From: Petrolisthes cinctipes
Taxonomy: Eukaryota > Arthropoda > Malacostraca > Decapoda > Porcellanidae
Length of the DNA stretch: 64,000 nucleotides
Direction: 5' to 3'
NCBI GenBank assembly: GCA_033782935.1
Contig: JAWQEG010000416.1
Coordinates: 186,001-250,000 of the forward strand
Shown: piece by piece, positions 1 through 13,700 of the stretch
Numbering within the stretch: position 1 is the first letter of the stretch
How the letters are laid out: every line of letters starts with the position of its first letter
Translations under genes and position numbers: made by a program
The notes under the pieces: model-generated
The model's input: the letters and a program-made list of their open reading frames with translations, nothing else
Told to the model about the DNA's origin: nothing
The model's database searches: none

Positions 1-2552
1 ATTTTGAATTTAATCTAGCACTGGGTAAGCATGTACAGATCGCTTCTGGGACCCAAAAATATCGAATTTTCGGGTGTTTTGAGCCTGAATTTGAGATATA
101 AACGGGTACAGAAAATGCTTCCACATATCGACTTTCTTCACAAAAAAAAACGATTTTCAGCATGTTTTAGGACTATATTTTGTAAAATATTCTAGCACAG
201 AGTGAGCATGTACAGACCGCTTCTGGTACCCAAAAATACTGAATTTTCGGGTGTTTTGAACCTCAATTTGGAATGTAAACGGGTACTGAAGATGCATGCA
301 CATATCGACTTTGGGCACCCAAAATATCGATTTTGAGCATGTTTTTTGGCCTGTATTTTGAAAATACTCTAACACGGAGTAGGCATGAACAAATCACTTC
401 TGGGACCCAAAAATATCGAATTTTCGGGTGTTTTGAGCCTGAATTTGAGATATAAACGGGTACCGAAAATGCATGCACATATCGACTTTGGGCACCCACA
501 ATATCGATTTTGAGCATGTTTTGGGCCAATATTTGGAAAATACTCTAACACGGAGAAGGCATGTACAGATCGCTTCTGTGACCCAAAAATATCGAATTTT
601 CGGGTGTTTTGAGCCTGAATTTGGGATATAAACGGGTGCAGAAGATGCATGCACATATCGACTTTGGGCACCCAAAATATCGATTTTGAGCATGTTTTGG
701 GCCTGTACTTTGAAAATACTCGAACACGAAGTAGGCATGTACAGATCGCGTCTGGGACACACAAAAATCGAATTTTCCGTTGTTTTGAGGCTGAATTTGA
801 GATATAAACGGGTACAGAAGTTGCATGCACATATCGACTTTGGGCACCCAAAATATTGATTTATATCATGTTTTGGGCCTGTATTTTTAAAACATACTCC
901 AACACGGAGTAGGCATGTACAGATCGCTTCTGTAGCTCTGAGTAGACATGTACAGATCGGTTCTGGAACCCAAAAATATCGATTTTTTGGGTGTTTTGAG
1001 CCTGAAATTGAGATATAAACGGGTACAGAAGATGCATGCACATATCGTCATTTGGCACCTAAAATATCGATTTTTAGCATGTTTTAGGCCTATATTTTGA
1101 AAATATTCTATCACTGAGTAGGCATGTACAGATCGCTTCTGGGAACCAAAAAAATCGATTTTTTGGGTGTTTTGAGCATGAATTTGGGATATACACGGGT
1201 ACAAAAGATGTATGCACATATCGACTTTGGACACATAAAATATTGATTTTTAGCATGTTTTAAGCCTATATTTTAAAACATTCTAGCACTGAGTAGACAT
1301 GTACAGATTGCTTCGGGGACCCAAGCATATTGAATTTTTGGGTGTTTTGAGCCTGAATTTGAGATATAAACGGGCACTGAAGATGCATGCAGATATCGAC
1401 TTTTTGCACCTAAAATATCGATTTTGAGCATGTTTTGGGTCTGTATCTTGAAAACATTCTAGCATGGAGTAGGGATGTACAGATCGCTTCTGGGACACAA
1501 AAATACCGAATTTTAGGGTGCTTTGAGCCTGAATTTGAGATATAAACGGGTACAGATAATGCTTGCACATATCGACTTTGGGCACCCAAAATATCGATTT
1601 TTAGCATGTTTTGGGCCTTTATTTTGAAAATACTCTAACACGAAGTAGGCATGTACAGATCGCTTCTGGGACCCAAAAATATCGAATTTTCGGATATTTT
1701 GTGCCTGAATTTGAGATATAATCGGGTACAGAAGAAGCATGCACATATTGACTTTTTGCACCTAAAATATTGATTTTCAGCATGTTTTGGGCCTGTATTT
1801 TGAAAATACTCTAACACGGAGTAGGCATGTACAGATCGCTTCTGGGACCCAAATATATCAAATTTTAGGGTGTTTTGAGCCTGATTTTGAGATATAAACG
1901 GGTACAGAAGATGTATACACAAATCGACTTTGGGCACCTAAAATATTGATTTTCAGCATGTTTTGGGCATGTATTTTTAAAAATACTTTATCACGGAGTA
2001 AGCATATACAGATCGCTTCTTGGACCCAAAATTACCGAATTTTCGGGTGTTTTGAGCCTGAATTTGAGTTTTAAACGGGTACAGAAGATGCATGTACATA
2101 TTGTCTTTGGGCACCTAAAATATCGATTTTCAGCATATATTTGGCCTGTATTTTGAAAATACTCTAACATGGAGTAGGCATGTACAGATCGCTTCTAAAA
2201 AACCCAAAAATATTGACTTTTCGGGTGTTTTAAGCTTGAATTTGAGATATAAATGAGTACTGAAGATGCATACACATATCGACTTTTGGGCACCTAAAAG
2301 ATCGATTTTCAGTATGTTTTGGGCCTGTATATTAAAAATACTCTAACACGGGGTAGGCATGTACAGATCGCTTCTGGGACCCCAAAATATCGAATTTTCG
2401 GGTGTTTTGGGCCTGAATTTGAGATATCGACTTTGGGCACCTAAAATATCGATTTTTTAGCATGTTTTGGGCCTATATTTAGAAAATATTCTATCACTGA
2501 GTAGGCATGTACAGATTGCTTCTGGGACCCAAAAATTTTGAATTTTCGAGTG
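1..2552 (+). repeat. Diverged 176-bp monomers, left edge of window
   Basis: About fourteen monomers of mostly full length, with more scattered single-base variants between neighbours than in later blocks. They include the 33-bp remnant at 914-946 and a single 147-bp monomer whose junction lies near 2,421. I saw no long internal duplication here. The window starts inside a monomer. No gene or other feature is visible. Confidence 0.85.
914..946 (+). repeat. 33-bp monomer remnant
   Basis: Between two CATGTACAGATCG starts only 33 bp remain: the first about 19 bases of half A joined to a TAGCTCTGAGTAGA end block. About 143 bp of the unit is missing. This is the smallest monomer fragment noticed in the window and it occurs once. 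Confidence 0.85.
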
Positions 2553-3734
2553 GTTTGAGCATGAATTTGAGATATAAACGGGTACAGAAGATGCATGCAC
2601 ATATCGACTTTGGGCACCTAAAATATCGATTTTTAGCTTGTTTTGGGCCTATATTTTAAAAATATTCTATCACTGAGTAGGCATGTACAGATCGCTTGTC
2701 TGACCCAAAAATATCGAATTTCCGGGTGTTTTGAGCATGAATTTGAGATATAAACGGGTACAGAAGATGCATGCGCATATCGACTTTGGGCACCTAAAAA
2801 ATCGATTTTCAGCATGTTTTATGGCCTGTATTTTGAAAGTACTCTAGCACGGAGTAGGCATGTACAGATCGCTTCTGGGACCCAAAAATATTAAATTTTC
2901 GGGTGTTTTGAGCCTGAATTTGAGATATAAACGGGTACAGCATATGCATGCACATATCGACATTGGGCACCTATAATATCGATTTTTAGCTTGTTTTGGG
3001 CCTATATTTTAAAAATATCCTATCACTGAATAGGCATGTACAGATCGCTTCTGTGACCCAAAAATATCGAATTTTCGGGTGTTTTGAGCCTGAATTTGGG
3101 ATATAAACGGGTACAAAAGATATATGCACATATCGACTTTGGACACGTAAAATATCGATTTTTAGCATGTTTTAAGCCAATATTTTGAAAACATTGTAGC
3201 ACTGAGTAGACATGAACAGATCGCTTCGGGGACCCAAAAATATTGAATTTTTGGGTGTTTTGAGCCTGCATTTGAGATATAAACGGGTACTGAAGATGCA
3301 TGCACATATCCACTTTTTGCACCTAATATATCGATTTTGAGCATATTTTGGGTCTGTATCTTGAAAACATTCTAGAAAAGAGTAGGCATGTACAAGTCGC
3401 TTCAGGGACCAAAAAATATCGAATTTTCGGGTGTCTTGAGTCTGAATTTGAGATATAAACATGTACAGAAGATGCATGCACATATCGACTTTGGACACCT
3501 AAATTATCGATTTTTAGCATGTTTTGAGCCTATATTTAAAAAAAATACACTAACACAGAGTAGGCATGTACAGATCGCTTCTGGGACAAAAAATATTGAG
3601 TTTTTGGGTGTTTTGAGCCTGAATTTGAGATATAAACGGGTACAGAAGATGCATGCACATATCGACTTTGTGGAGCTAAAATATCGATTTTCAGCATGTT
3701 TTGGGCCTGTATTTTGAAAATACTCTAACACGGA
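2553..3734 (+). repeat. 1,586-bp-offset duplication, copy 1
   Basis: This segment matches 4,139-5,320 at a constant offset of about 1,586 bp (nine monomers plus 2 bp), with small compensating one-base indels. Shared private variants include GACATTGGGCACCTATAATA near 2,960, the AAGATATATGCACATATC variant near 3,120, and the GTAGCACTGAGTAGACATG end block near 3,195. By eye the copies are roughly 98-99% identical. Confidence 0.85.
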
Positions 3735-4128
3735 ATAGGCACGTACAGATTGCTTCTGGGGCCCAAAAACATAGAATTTTCGGGAATTTTGAGCCTGAAT
3801 TTGAGATATAATCGGGTACAGAAGATGCATGCTCATATCCACTTTGGGCACCTAAAATATTGATTTTTAGCATCTTTTGGGCCTGTATTTTGGAAGTACT
3901 CAAACACTTAGTAGGCATGAACAGATCGCTTCTGGGACCCAAAAATATCGAATTTTCGGTTGTTTTGAGCCTGAATTTGGGATATAAACGGGTACAGAAG
4001 ATGCATGCACATATCGACTATGTGTAGCTAAAATATCGATTTTCAGCATGTTTTGGGCATGTATTTTGAAAATACTCTAACACGGAGTAGGCATGTACAG
4101 ATCGCTTCTGGCACCCAAAAATCTCGAA
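3683..4128 (+). repeat. 2,114-bp-offset duplication, copy 1
   Basis: Matches 5,797-6,242 at an offset of 2,114 bp (twelve monomers plus 2 bp). Diagnostic shared variants are GGGGCCCAAAAACAT, TTCGGGAATTTTGAG, a TATAATCGGG midpoint and GACTATGTGTAGC. It overlaps the end of the 1,586-bp-offset copy, so at least two separate duplication events shaped this block. Confidence 0.82.
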
Positions 4129-4138
4129 TTTTCGGGTG

Positions 4139-5320
4139 TTTTGAGCATGAATTTGAGATATAAACGGGTACAGAAGATGCATGCACATATCGACTTTGGG
4201 CACCTAAAATATCGATTTTTAGCTTGTTTTGGGCCTATATTTTAAAAATATTCTATCACTGAGTAGGCATGTACAGATCGCTTGTCTGACCCAAAAATAT
4301 CGATTTTCCGGGTGTTTTGAGCATGAATTTGAGATATAAACGGGTACAGAAGATGCATGCGCATATTGACTTTGGGCACCTAAAAAATCGATTTTCAGCA
4401 TGTTTTATGGCCTGTATTTTGAAAGTACTCTAACACGGAGTAGGCATGTACAGATCGCTTCTGGGACCCAAAAATATTAAATTTTCGGGTGTTTTGAGCC
4501 TGAATTTGAGATATAAACGGGTACAGCATATGCATGCACATATCGACATTGGGCACCTATAATATCGATTTTTAGCTTGTTTTGGGCCTATATTTTAAAA
4601 ATATTCTATCACTGAATTGGCATGTACAGATCGCTTCTGTGACCCAAAAATATCGAATTTTCGGGTGTTTTGAGCCTGAATTTGGGATATAAACGGGTAC
4701 AAAAGATATATGCACATATCGACTTTGGACACGTAAAATATCGATTTTTAGCATGTTTTAAGCCAATATTTTGAAAACATTGTAGCACTGAGTAGACATG
4801 TACAGATCGCTTCGGGGACCCAAAAATATTGAATTTTTGGGTGTTTTGAGCCTGCATTTGAGATATAAACGGGTACTGAAGAGGCATGCACATATCCACT
4901 TTTTGCACCTAAAATATCGATTATGAGCATATTTTGGGTCTGTATCTTGAAAACATTCTAGAAAAGAGTAGGCATGTACAAGTCGCTTCAGGGACCAAAA
5001 AATATCGAATTTTCGGTGTCTTGAGTCTGAATTTGAGATATAAACAGGTACAGAAGATGCATGCACATATCGACTTTGGACACCTAAATTATCGATTTTT
5101 AGCATGTTTTGAGCCTATATTTAAAATAAATACACTAACACAGAGTAGGCATCTACAGATCGCTTCTGGGACCCAAAAATATTGAATTTTCGGGTGTTTT
5201 GAGCCTGAATTTGAGATATAAACGGGTACAGAAGATGCATGCACATATCGACTTTGTGGAGCTAAAATATCGATTTTCAGCATGTTTTGGGCCTGAATTT
5301 TGAAAATACTCTAACACGGA
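4139..5320 (+). repeat. 1,586-bp-offset duplication, copy 2
   Basis: Second copy of 2,553-3,734. It keeps the same private variants in the same order, for example the AAAAGAGTAGGCATGTACAAG end block near 4,962. A one-base deletion in a G run near 5,016 and later one-base gains cancel out. Confidence 0.85.
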
Positions 5321-5796
5321 GTAGGCATGTACAGATCGCTTCTGGGACCCAAAAATCTCGAATTTTCGGGTGTTTTGAGCATGAATTTGAGATATAAACG
5401 GGTACAGAAGATGCATGCACATATCGACTTTGGGCACATAAATTATCGAATTTTAGCATGTTTTGAGCCTATATTTTGAAAACATTCTAGCACTGAGTAG
5501 GCATGTACAGATCGCTTCTGGGACCCCAAAAAATTGAATTTTCCGTCAATTTGAGCTTGAATTTGAGATATAAACGGGTACTGAAGATGCATGCAGATAT
5601 CAACTTTCGGCACCCAAGATATCGATATTTAACATGTTTTCGGCCTATATTTTGAAAATACTCTAACACAGAGTAGACATGTAAAGATCGCTTCTGGGAC
5701 CCTAAAATATCGAATTTTCAAGTGTTTTGAGCCTGAATTTGGGATATAAACGGGTACAAAAGATGCATACACATATTGACTTTGGGCACCTCAAAT

Positions 5797-6242
5797 ATCG
5801 ATTTTCAGCATGTTTTGGGCCTGAATTTTGAAAATACTCTAACACGGAATAGGCATGTACAGATTGCTTCTGGGGCCCAAAAACATCGAATTTTCGGGAA
5901 TTTTGAGCCTGAATTTGAGATATAATCGGGTACAGAAGATGCATCCTCATATCCACTTTGGGCACCAAAAATATCGATTTTTAGCATGTTTTGGGCCTGT
6001 ATTTTGGAAGTACTCAAACACGGAGTAGGCATGAACAGATCGCTTCTGGGACCCAAAAATATCGAATCTTCGGTTGTTTTGAACCTGAAATTGGGATATA
6101 AACGGGTACAGAAGATGAATGCACATATAGACTATGTGTAGCTAAAATATCGATTTTCAGCATGTTTTGGGCATGTATTTTGAAAATACTCTAACACGGA
6201 GTAGGCATGTACAGATCGCTTCTGGCACCCAAAAATATCGAA
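5797..6242 (+). repeat. 2,114-bp-offset duplication, copy 2
   Basis: Second copy of 3,683-4,128, recognisable by the same rare variants. The stretch between 5,320 and 5,797 is made of ordinary monomers that resemble neighbours but do not continue either duplication cleanly. Confidence 0.82.
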
Positions 6243-6719
6243 TTATCGAGTGTTTTGAACCTGTATTTGGGATATAGACGGGTACAGAAGATGCATGCAC
6301 ATATCGACTTTGGGCACCTAAAATATCGATTTTGAGCATGTTTTGGGCCTGTATTTTAAAAACACTCTAACACGGAGTATGCACGTGCATATCGCTTCTG
6401 GGACCCAAAAACATTGAATTTTCGGGTGTTTTGAGCCTGAATTTGAAATATAAACGGGTACAGAAGATGCATGCACATATCGACTTTGGGCACCAAAAAT
6501 ATCGATTTTGAGCATGTTTTTGGCCTGAATTTTTAAAATACTCTAACACTGACTAGACACGTACAGATCGCTTCTGGGACCCAAATAAATCGAATTTTCA
6601 GGGTGATCTGAGCCTGAATTTTAGATATGAACGGGTATAGAAAATGCATGCACATTTCGACTTTTTGCACCTAAAATATCGATTTTAAGCATGTTTTGGG
6701 TCTGTATCTTGAAAACATT
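6243..6719 (+). repeat. 176-bp monomers between two duplication blocks
   Basis: Just under three full-length monomers with scattered variants, ending in the first GCAAGGAGTAGG-type end block of the next region. Nothing other than satellite is visible. Confidence 0.85.
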
Positions 6720-8427
6720 CTAGCAAGGAGTAGGCATGTACAGATCGCTTCTGGGACCCCAAAATATCGAATTTTCTGGTGTTTTACCTGAATTAGGGAT
6801 ATACACGGGTACTGAAGATGCATACACATATTGAATTTGGGCACATAAAATATCGATTTTCAGCATGTTTTGGGCCTGTATTTTAAAAACACTCTAACAC
6901 GGAGTATGCACGTACAGATCGATACTGGGACCCAAAAATATTGAATTTTCGGGTGTTTTGAGCCTTAATTTGAGATATAAACGTGTACAGAATATGCATC
7001 CACATATCGACTTTGGGCACCTAAAATATCGATTTTGAGTATGTTTTGGGCCTGTATTTTAAAAATACTCTAACACGGAGTAGACATGTACAGATCGCTT
7101 TTGGGACCCAAAAATATCGAATTTTCGGGTGTTTTGAGCCTGAATTTAAGATATAAACGGGTACAGAAGATACATAAACATATAGACTTTGTGCAGCAAA
7201 AATATCGATTTTCAGCATGTTTTAGGCCTGTATTTTAAAAATACTCTAACACGGAGTATGCATGTACAGATGGCTTTTGGGACCCAAAAATATCGAATAT
7301 TCGGGAGTTTTGAGTCTGAATTTGAGACATAAACGGGTACAGAAGATGCATGCACATATCGACTTTGGGCACCCAAAATATCGATTTTAAGCATATTTTG
7401 GGCCTGTATTTTTAAAATACTCTAACACGGAGTAGACACGTACAGATCGCTTCTGGGAAAAAAAAATATTGATTTTTTGGGTGTTTTGAGCCTGAATTTG
7501 AGATATAAACGGGTACAGAAGATGCATGCACATATCGACTTTGGGCACCCAAAATATCGATTTTTAGCATGTTCTGAGCCTCTATTTTGAAAACATTCTA
7601 GCACTGAGTAGGCATGTACAGATCGCTTGTGGGACCCAAAAATATTGAATTTTCGGGTGTTTTGAGCCTGAATTTAAGATATAACCGGGTACAGAGAATG
7701 CATACACATATTGACTTTGTGCACCTAAAATATCAATTTTCAGCATGTTTTAGGCCTTCATTTTAAAAACACTCTAACACGGAGTATGCATGTACAGATC
7801 GCTTCTGGGACACAAAAATATCGAATTTTCGGAGTTTTGAGCCTGAATTTGAGATATAAACGAGTACAGAAGATGCATGCGCATATCGACTTTTTGCACC
7901 TAAAATATCGATTTTGAGCATGTTTTGGGTCTGTATCTTGAAAACTTTCTAGCAAGAAGTAGGCATGTACAGATTGCTTCTGGGAACCAAAAATATCGAA
8001 TTTTCGAGTGTTTTGAACCTGAATTTGGGATATAGACGGGTACAGAAGATGCATACACATATTGACTTTGGGCAGCTAAAATATCGATTTACATCATGTT
8101 TTAGGCCTGTATTTTGAAAATACTCTAACACGGAGTATGCATGTACAGATGGCTTTTGGGACCCAAAAATATCGAATATTCGGGAGTTTTGAGTCTGAAT
8201 TTGAGATATAAACGGGTACAGAAGATGCATGCACATATCGACTTTGGGCACCCAAAATATCGATTTATAGCATATTTTGGGCCTGTATTTTTAAAATACT
8301 CTAACACGGAGTAGACACGTACAGATCGCTTCTGGGAAACAAAAATATCGATTTTTTGGGTGTTTTGAGCCTGAATTTGAGATATAAACGGGTACAGAAG
8401 ATGCATGCACATATCGACTTTGGGCAC
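6720..8427 (+). repeat. 2,814-bp-offset duplication, copy 1
   Basis: Matches 9,532-11,241 at offset 2,814 bp (sixteen monomers minus 2 bp). Shared markers include the CAGATCGATACTGGG variant near 6,916, AAGAAGTAGGCATG end blocks with the AAAACTTTCTAGC variant near 7,945, and the GATTTACATCATG variant near 8,090. Copy 1 has a 2-bp shortening in the GTTTTACCTGAATTAGGG stretch near 6,785 that copy 2 lacks. Confidence 0.85.
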
Positions 8428-9531
8428 CCAAAATAACGATTTTTAGCATGTTCTGTGCCTCTATTTTGAAAACATTCTAGCACTGAGTAGACACGTACAG
8501 ATCACTTCTGGGACCCAAATAAATCGAATTTTCGGGTGTTCTGAGCCAGAATTTGAGATATGAACGGGTACAGAAGATGCATGCACCTATCGACTTTGGG
8601 CACCAAAAATATCGATTTTGAGCATGTTTTGGGCCTGTATTTAGAAAATACTCTAACACGGTGTAGACATGTACAGATCGCTTCTGGAACACAAAAATAT
8701 CGATTTTTTGGGTGTTTTGAGCCTGAATTTGAGATATAAACGGGTACATAAGATGCATGCACATATCGACTTTGGCACCCAAAATATCGATTTTTGGTTT
8801 GTTTTGGGCGTATAATTTGAAAATATTCTAGCACTGAGTAAGCATGTACAAATCGCTTCTGGGACCCAAAAATATCGTATTTTCGGGGGTTTTGAGCCAG
8901 AATTTGGGATATAACCGGGTACAGAGGATGCATGCACATATCGACTTTTTGCACCTAAAATATCGATTTTAAGCATGTTTTGGGTCTGTATCTTGAAAAC
9001 ATTCTAGCAAGGAGTAGGCATGTACAGGTCGCTTCTGGGACCCAAAAATATCGAATTTTCTGGTGTTTTGAACCTGAATTTGGGATATAGACGTGTACAG
9101 AAGATGCATACACATATTGACTTTGGGCACCTAAATTATCGATTTTCAGCATTTTTTGGGCCTGTATTTTGAAAATACATTAACACGGAGTAGGCATGTA
9201 CAGGTCGCTTCTGGGACACAAAAATATCGATTATTTGGGTGTTTTGAGCCTGAATTTGAGATATAAACGGGTACAGAAGATGCATGCACATATCGACTTT
9301 GGACAACTAAAATATCGATTTATAGCATGCTTTGGGTATGTATTTTAAAAACATTCTAGCAGTGAGTAGGCATGTGCAGATTGCTTAAGGGACCCAAAAA
9401 TATCGAATTTTCGGAGTTTTGAGACTGAATTTGAGATATAAACGGGTACAGAAGATGCATGCACATATCGACTTTTTGCACTTAAAATATCGATTTTGAG
9501 CATGTTTTGGGTTCTGTATCTTAAAAACATT
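8428..9531 (+). repeat. Monomers between the 2,814-bp-offset copies
   Basis: Full-length monomers that include a GACACGTACAGATCACTTC type near 8,490 and a rare type with GGGCGTATAATTTG, a run of five Gs before TTTTGAG, and ATAACCGGGTACAGAGG near 8,800-8,940. Part of it (about 8,481-8,770) recurs at 12,525-12,814 and, more loosely, near 63,557. The rare GGGCGTA type recurs near 13,200 and in each copy of the 4,890-bp repeat. Confidence 0.82.
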
Positions 9532-11241
9532 CTAGCAAGGAGTAGGCATGTACAGATCGCTTCTGGGACCCCAAAATATCGAATTTTCTGGTGTTTTGAA
9601 CCTAAATTAGGGATATACACGGGTACTGAAGATGCATACACATATTGAATTTGGGCACATAAAATATCGATTTTCAGCATGTTTTGGGCCTGTATTTTAA
9701 AAACACTCTAACACGGAGTATGCACGTACAGATCGATACTGGGACCCAAAAATATTGAATTTTCGGGTGTTTTGAGCCTTAATTTGAGATATAAACGGGT
9801 ACAGAAGATGCATGCACATATCGACTTTGGGCACCTAAAATATCGATTTTTAGTATGTTTTGGGCCTGTATTTTAAAAATACTCTAACACGGAGTAGAAA
9901 TGTACAGATCGCTTTTGGGACCCAAAAATATAGAATTTTCGGGTGTTTTGAGCCTGAATTTAAGATATAAACGGGTACAGAAGATACATACACATATTGA
10001 CTTTGGGCAGCTAAAATATCGATTTTCAGCATGTTTTAGGCCTGTATTTTAAAAATACTCTAACACGGAGTATGCATGTACAGATGGCTTTTGGGACCCA
10101 AAAATATCGAATATTCGGGTGTTTTCAGTCTGAATTTGAGACATAAACGGGTACAGAAGATGCTTGCACATATCGACTTTGGGCACCCAAAATATCGATT
10201 TTGAGCATATTTTGGGCCTGTATTTTTAAAATACTCTAACACGGAGTAGACACGTACAGATCGCTTCTGGGAAACAAAAATATTGATTTTTTGGGTGTTT
10301 TGAGCCTGAATTTGAGATATAAACGGGTACAGAAGATGCATGCACATATCGACTTTGGGCACCCAAAATATCGATTTTTAGCATGTTCTGAGCCTCTATT
10401 TTGAAAACATTCTAGCACTGAGTAGGCATGTACAGATCGCTTGTGGGACCCAGAAATATTGAATTTTCGGGTGTTTTGAGCCTGAATTTAAGATATAACC
10501 GGGTACAGAGAATGCATACACATATTGACTTAATGCACCTAAAATATCAATTTTCAGCATGTTTTGGGCCTTCATTTTAAAAACACTCTAACACGGAGTA
10601 TGCATGTACAGATCGCTTCTGGGACACAAAAATATCGAATTTTCGGAGTTTTGAGCCTGAATTTGAGATATAAACGAGTACAGAAGATGCATGCACATAT
10701 CGACTTTTTGCACCTAAAATATCGATTTTGAGCATGTTTTGGGTCTGTATCTTGAAAACTTTCTAGCAAGAAGTAGGCATGTACAGATTGCTTCTGGGAC
10801 CCAAAAATATCGAATTTTCGAGTGTTTTGAACCTGAATTTGGGATATAGACGGGTACAGAAGATGCATACACATATTGACTTTGGGCAGCTAAAATATCG
10901 ATTTACATCATGTTTTAGGCATGTATTTTGAAAATACTCTAACACGGAGTATGCATGTACAGATGGCTTTTGGGACCCAAAAATATCGAATATTCGGGAG
11001 TTTTGAGTCTGAATTTGAGATATAAACGGGTACAGAAGATGCATGCACATATCGACTTTGGGCACCCAAAATATCGATTTATAGCATATTTTGGGCCTGT
11101 ATTTTTAAAATACTCTAACACGGAGTAGACACGTACAGATCGCTTCTGGGAAACAAAAATATCGATTTTTTGGGTGTTTTGAGCCTGAATTTGAGATATA
11201 AATGGGTACAGAAGATGCATGCACATATCGACTTTGGGCAG
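9532..11241 (+). repeat. 2,814-bp-offset duplication, copy 2
   Basis: Second copy of 6,720-8,427. It keeps the CAGATCGATACTGGG variant near 9,730, the GAGAATGCATACACATATTG variant near 10,508 and the GATTTACATCATG variant near 10,900. Both copies break off in the middle of a monomer, in the GACTTTGGGCA stretch, beyond which they use different monomer types. Confidence 0.85.
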
Positions 11242-12059
11242 CTAAAATATCGATTTTCAGCATGTTTTAGGCCTGTATTTTGAAAATATTCTAACACGGA
11301 GTATGCATGTACATATGGCTTTTGGGACACAAAAATATCGAATTTTTGGGTGTTTTGAACCTGAATTTGAGATATAAACGGGTACAGAAGATTCATGCGC
11401 ATATCGACTTTGGGCACCGAAAATATCGATTTTTAGCATGTTCTAAGCCTCTTTTTTGAAAACATTCTAGCACTGAGTAGGCATGTACAGATCGCTTCTG
11501 GGACCCAAAAATATTGAATTTTCGGGTGTTTTGAGCCTGAATTTGAGATATAACCGGGTACAGAGAATGCATACACATATTGACTTTGTGCACCTAAAAT
11601 ATCATTTTTCAGCATGTTTTGGGCCTGTATTTTAAAAACACTTTAACACGGAGTATGCATGTACAGATCGCTTCTGGGACACAAAAATATCGAATTTTCG
11701 GAGTTTTGAGCCTGAATTTGAGATATAAACGGGTACAGAAGATGCATGCACATATCGACTTTTTGCACCTAAAATATCGATTTTGAGCATGTTTTGGGTC
11801 TGTATCTTGAAAACATTCTAGCAAGAAGTAGGCATGTACAGATTGCTTCTGGGACCCAAAAATATCAAATTTTCGAGTGTTTTGAACCTGAATTTGGGAT
11901 ATAAATGGGTACAGAAGATGCATGCACATATCGACTTTGGGCACCCAAAATATCGATTTTTAGCATGTTTTGAGCCTATATTTTAAAACATTCTAGCACT
12001 GAGTAGACATGTACAGATCGCTTCGGGGACCCAAGAATATTGAATTTTTGGGTGTTTTG
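11242..12059 (+). repeat. Monomers linking 2,814-bp and 1,406-bp copies
   Basis: Full-length monomers. The stretch from about 11,985 with the TTTTAAAACATTCTAGC end block and GCTTCGGGGACCCAAG variant closely resembles 1,270-1,330 at the left edge of the window, about 10.7 kb away. No non-satellite sequence is visible. Confidence 0.8.
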
Positions 12060-12508
12060 AGCCTGAATTTGAGATATAAACGGGTACAGAAGATGCATGC
12101 ACATATCGACTTTTTGCACCTAAAATATCGATTTTGAGTATGTTTTGGGTCTGTATCTTGAAAACTTTCTAGCAAGAAGTAGGCATGTACAGATTGCTTC
12201 TGGGACCCAAAAATATCGAATTTTCGATTGTTTTGAACCTGAATTTGGGATATAGACGGGTACAGAAGATGCATACACATATTGACTTTGGGCAGCTAAA
12301 ATATTGATTTACATCATGTTTTAGGCCTGTATTTTGAAAATACTCTAACACGGAGTATGCATGTACAGATGGCTTTTGGGACCCAAAAATATCGAATATT
12401 CGGGAGTTTTGAGTCTGAATTTGAGATATAAACGGGTACAGAAGATGCATGCACATATCGACTTTGGGCACCCAAAATATCGATTTATAGCATGTTTTGG
12501 GCCTGTAT
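12060..12508 (+). repeat. Third partial copy, offsets 1,406 and 4,220 bp
   Basis: Matches 10,654-11,102 at offset 1,406 bp (eight monomers minus 2 bp) and about 7,840-8,288 at offset 4,220 bp. Since 2,814 is close to twice 1,406, an eight-monomer higher-order register probably underlies this block. The copy then switches to the GACACGTACAGATCACTTC type, as 8,481 onward does. Confidence 0.82.
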
Positions 12509-13700
12509 TTTTAAAACACTCTAACACTGAGTAGACACGTACAGATCACTTCTGGGACCCAAATAAATCGATTTTTCGGGTGTTCTGAGCCAGAATTTGA
12601 GATATGAACGGGTACAGAAGATGCATGCACCTATCGACTTTGGGCACCAAAAATATCGATTTTGAGCATGTTTTGGGCCTTTATTTTGAAAATACTCTAA
12701 CACGGTGTAGACATGTACAGATCGCTTCTGGAACACAAAAATATAGATTTTTTGGGTGTTTTGAGCCTGAATTTGAGATATAAACGGGTACAGAAGATGC
12801 ATGCACATATCGACTTTTCACACCTAAAATATCATGTTTAAGCATGTTTTAAGCCTGTATTTTAAAAACATTCTAGCACTGAGTAGGCATGTGCAGATCG
12901 CTTAAGGGACCCAAAAATATCGAATTTTCGGAGTTTTGAGCCTGAATTTGAGATATAAACGGGTACAGAAGATGCATGCACATACCGACTTTAGGCACAT
13001 ATAATATCGATTTTGAGCATGTTTTGGGCCTGTATTTTGAAAATACTCAAACACAGTGTAGACATGTACAGATCGCTTCTGGGACACAAAAATATCGAAT
13101 TTTCGGGTGTTTTGAGCCTGAATTTGAGATATAAACGGGTACAGAAGATGCATGCACATATCGACTTTGGGACCCAAAATATCGATTTTTAGTATGTTTT
13201 GGGCGTAAAATTTGAAAATATTTTAGCACTGAGTAGGCATGTACAGATCGCTTCTGGGACCCAAAAATATCGAATTTTCGGGGGTTTTGAGCCTGAATTT
13301 GGGATATAACCGGGTACAGAGGATGCATGCACATATCGACTTTTTGCACCTAAAATATCGATTTTGAGCATGTTTTGGGTCTGTATCTTGAAAACATTCT
13401 AGCAAGGAGTAGGCATGTACAGATCGCTTCTGGGACCCAAAAATACCGGATTTTCTGGTGTTTTGAACCTGAATTTGAGATATAGACGGGTACAGAAGAT
13501 GCATACACATATTGACTTTTGGCGCCTAAAATATTGATTTTCAGCATGTTTTAACCCTGTATTTTGAAAATACTTTAACACGGAGAAGGCATGTACAGAT
13601 CGCTTCTGGTCCCAAAAATATCGAATTTTCGGGTGTTTTGAGCCTGAATTTGAGATATAAACGGGTACTGAATATGCATGCACATATCAACTTCTGGTCA
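12509..13700 (+). repeat. Monomers ending the type-IV block
   Basis: Contains a copy of 8,481-8,770 (at 12,525-12,814), a GTGCAGATCGCTTAAGGG monomer near 12,891 and the rare GGGCGTA/five-G type near 13,200-13,330. The segment 12,525-12,968 resembles the right end of the window (63,557-64,000) at a constant offset of 51,032 bp. Confidence 0.82.

Noticed and set aside
3388..3717. Forward-strand open frames of 62-109 codons, for example 3,388-3,717, 44,090-44,278 and 49,709-49,906
   Set aside because: They are short, satellite-derived, and depend on local indels. The last recurs only because it lies in a duplicated segment.
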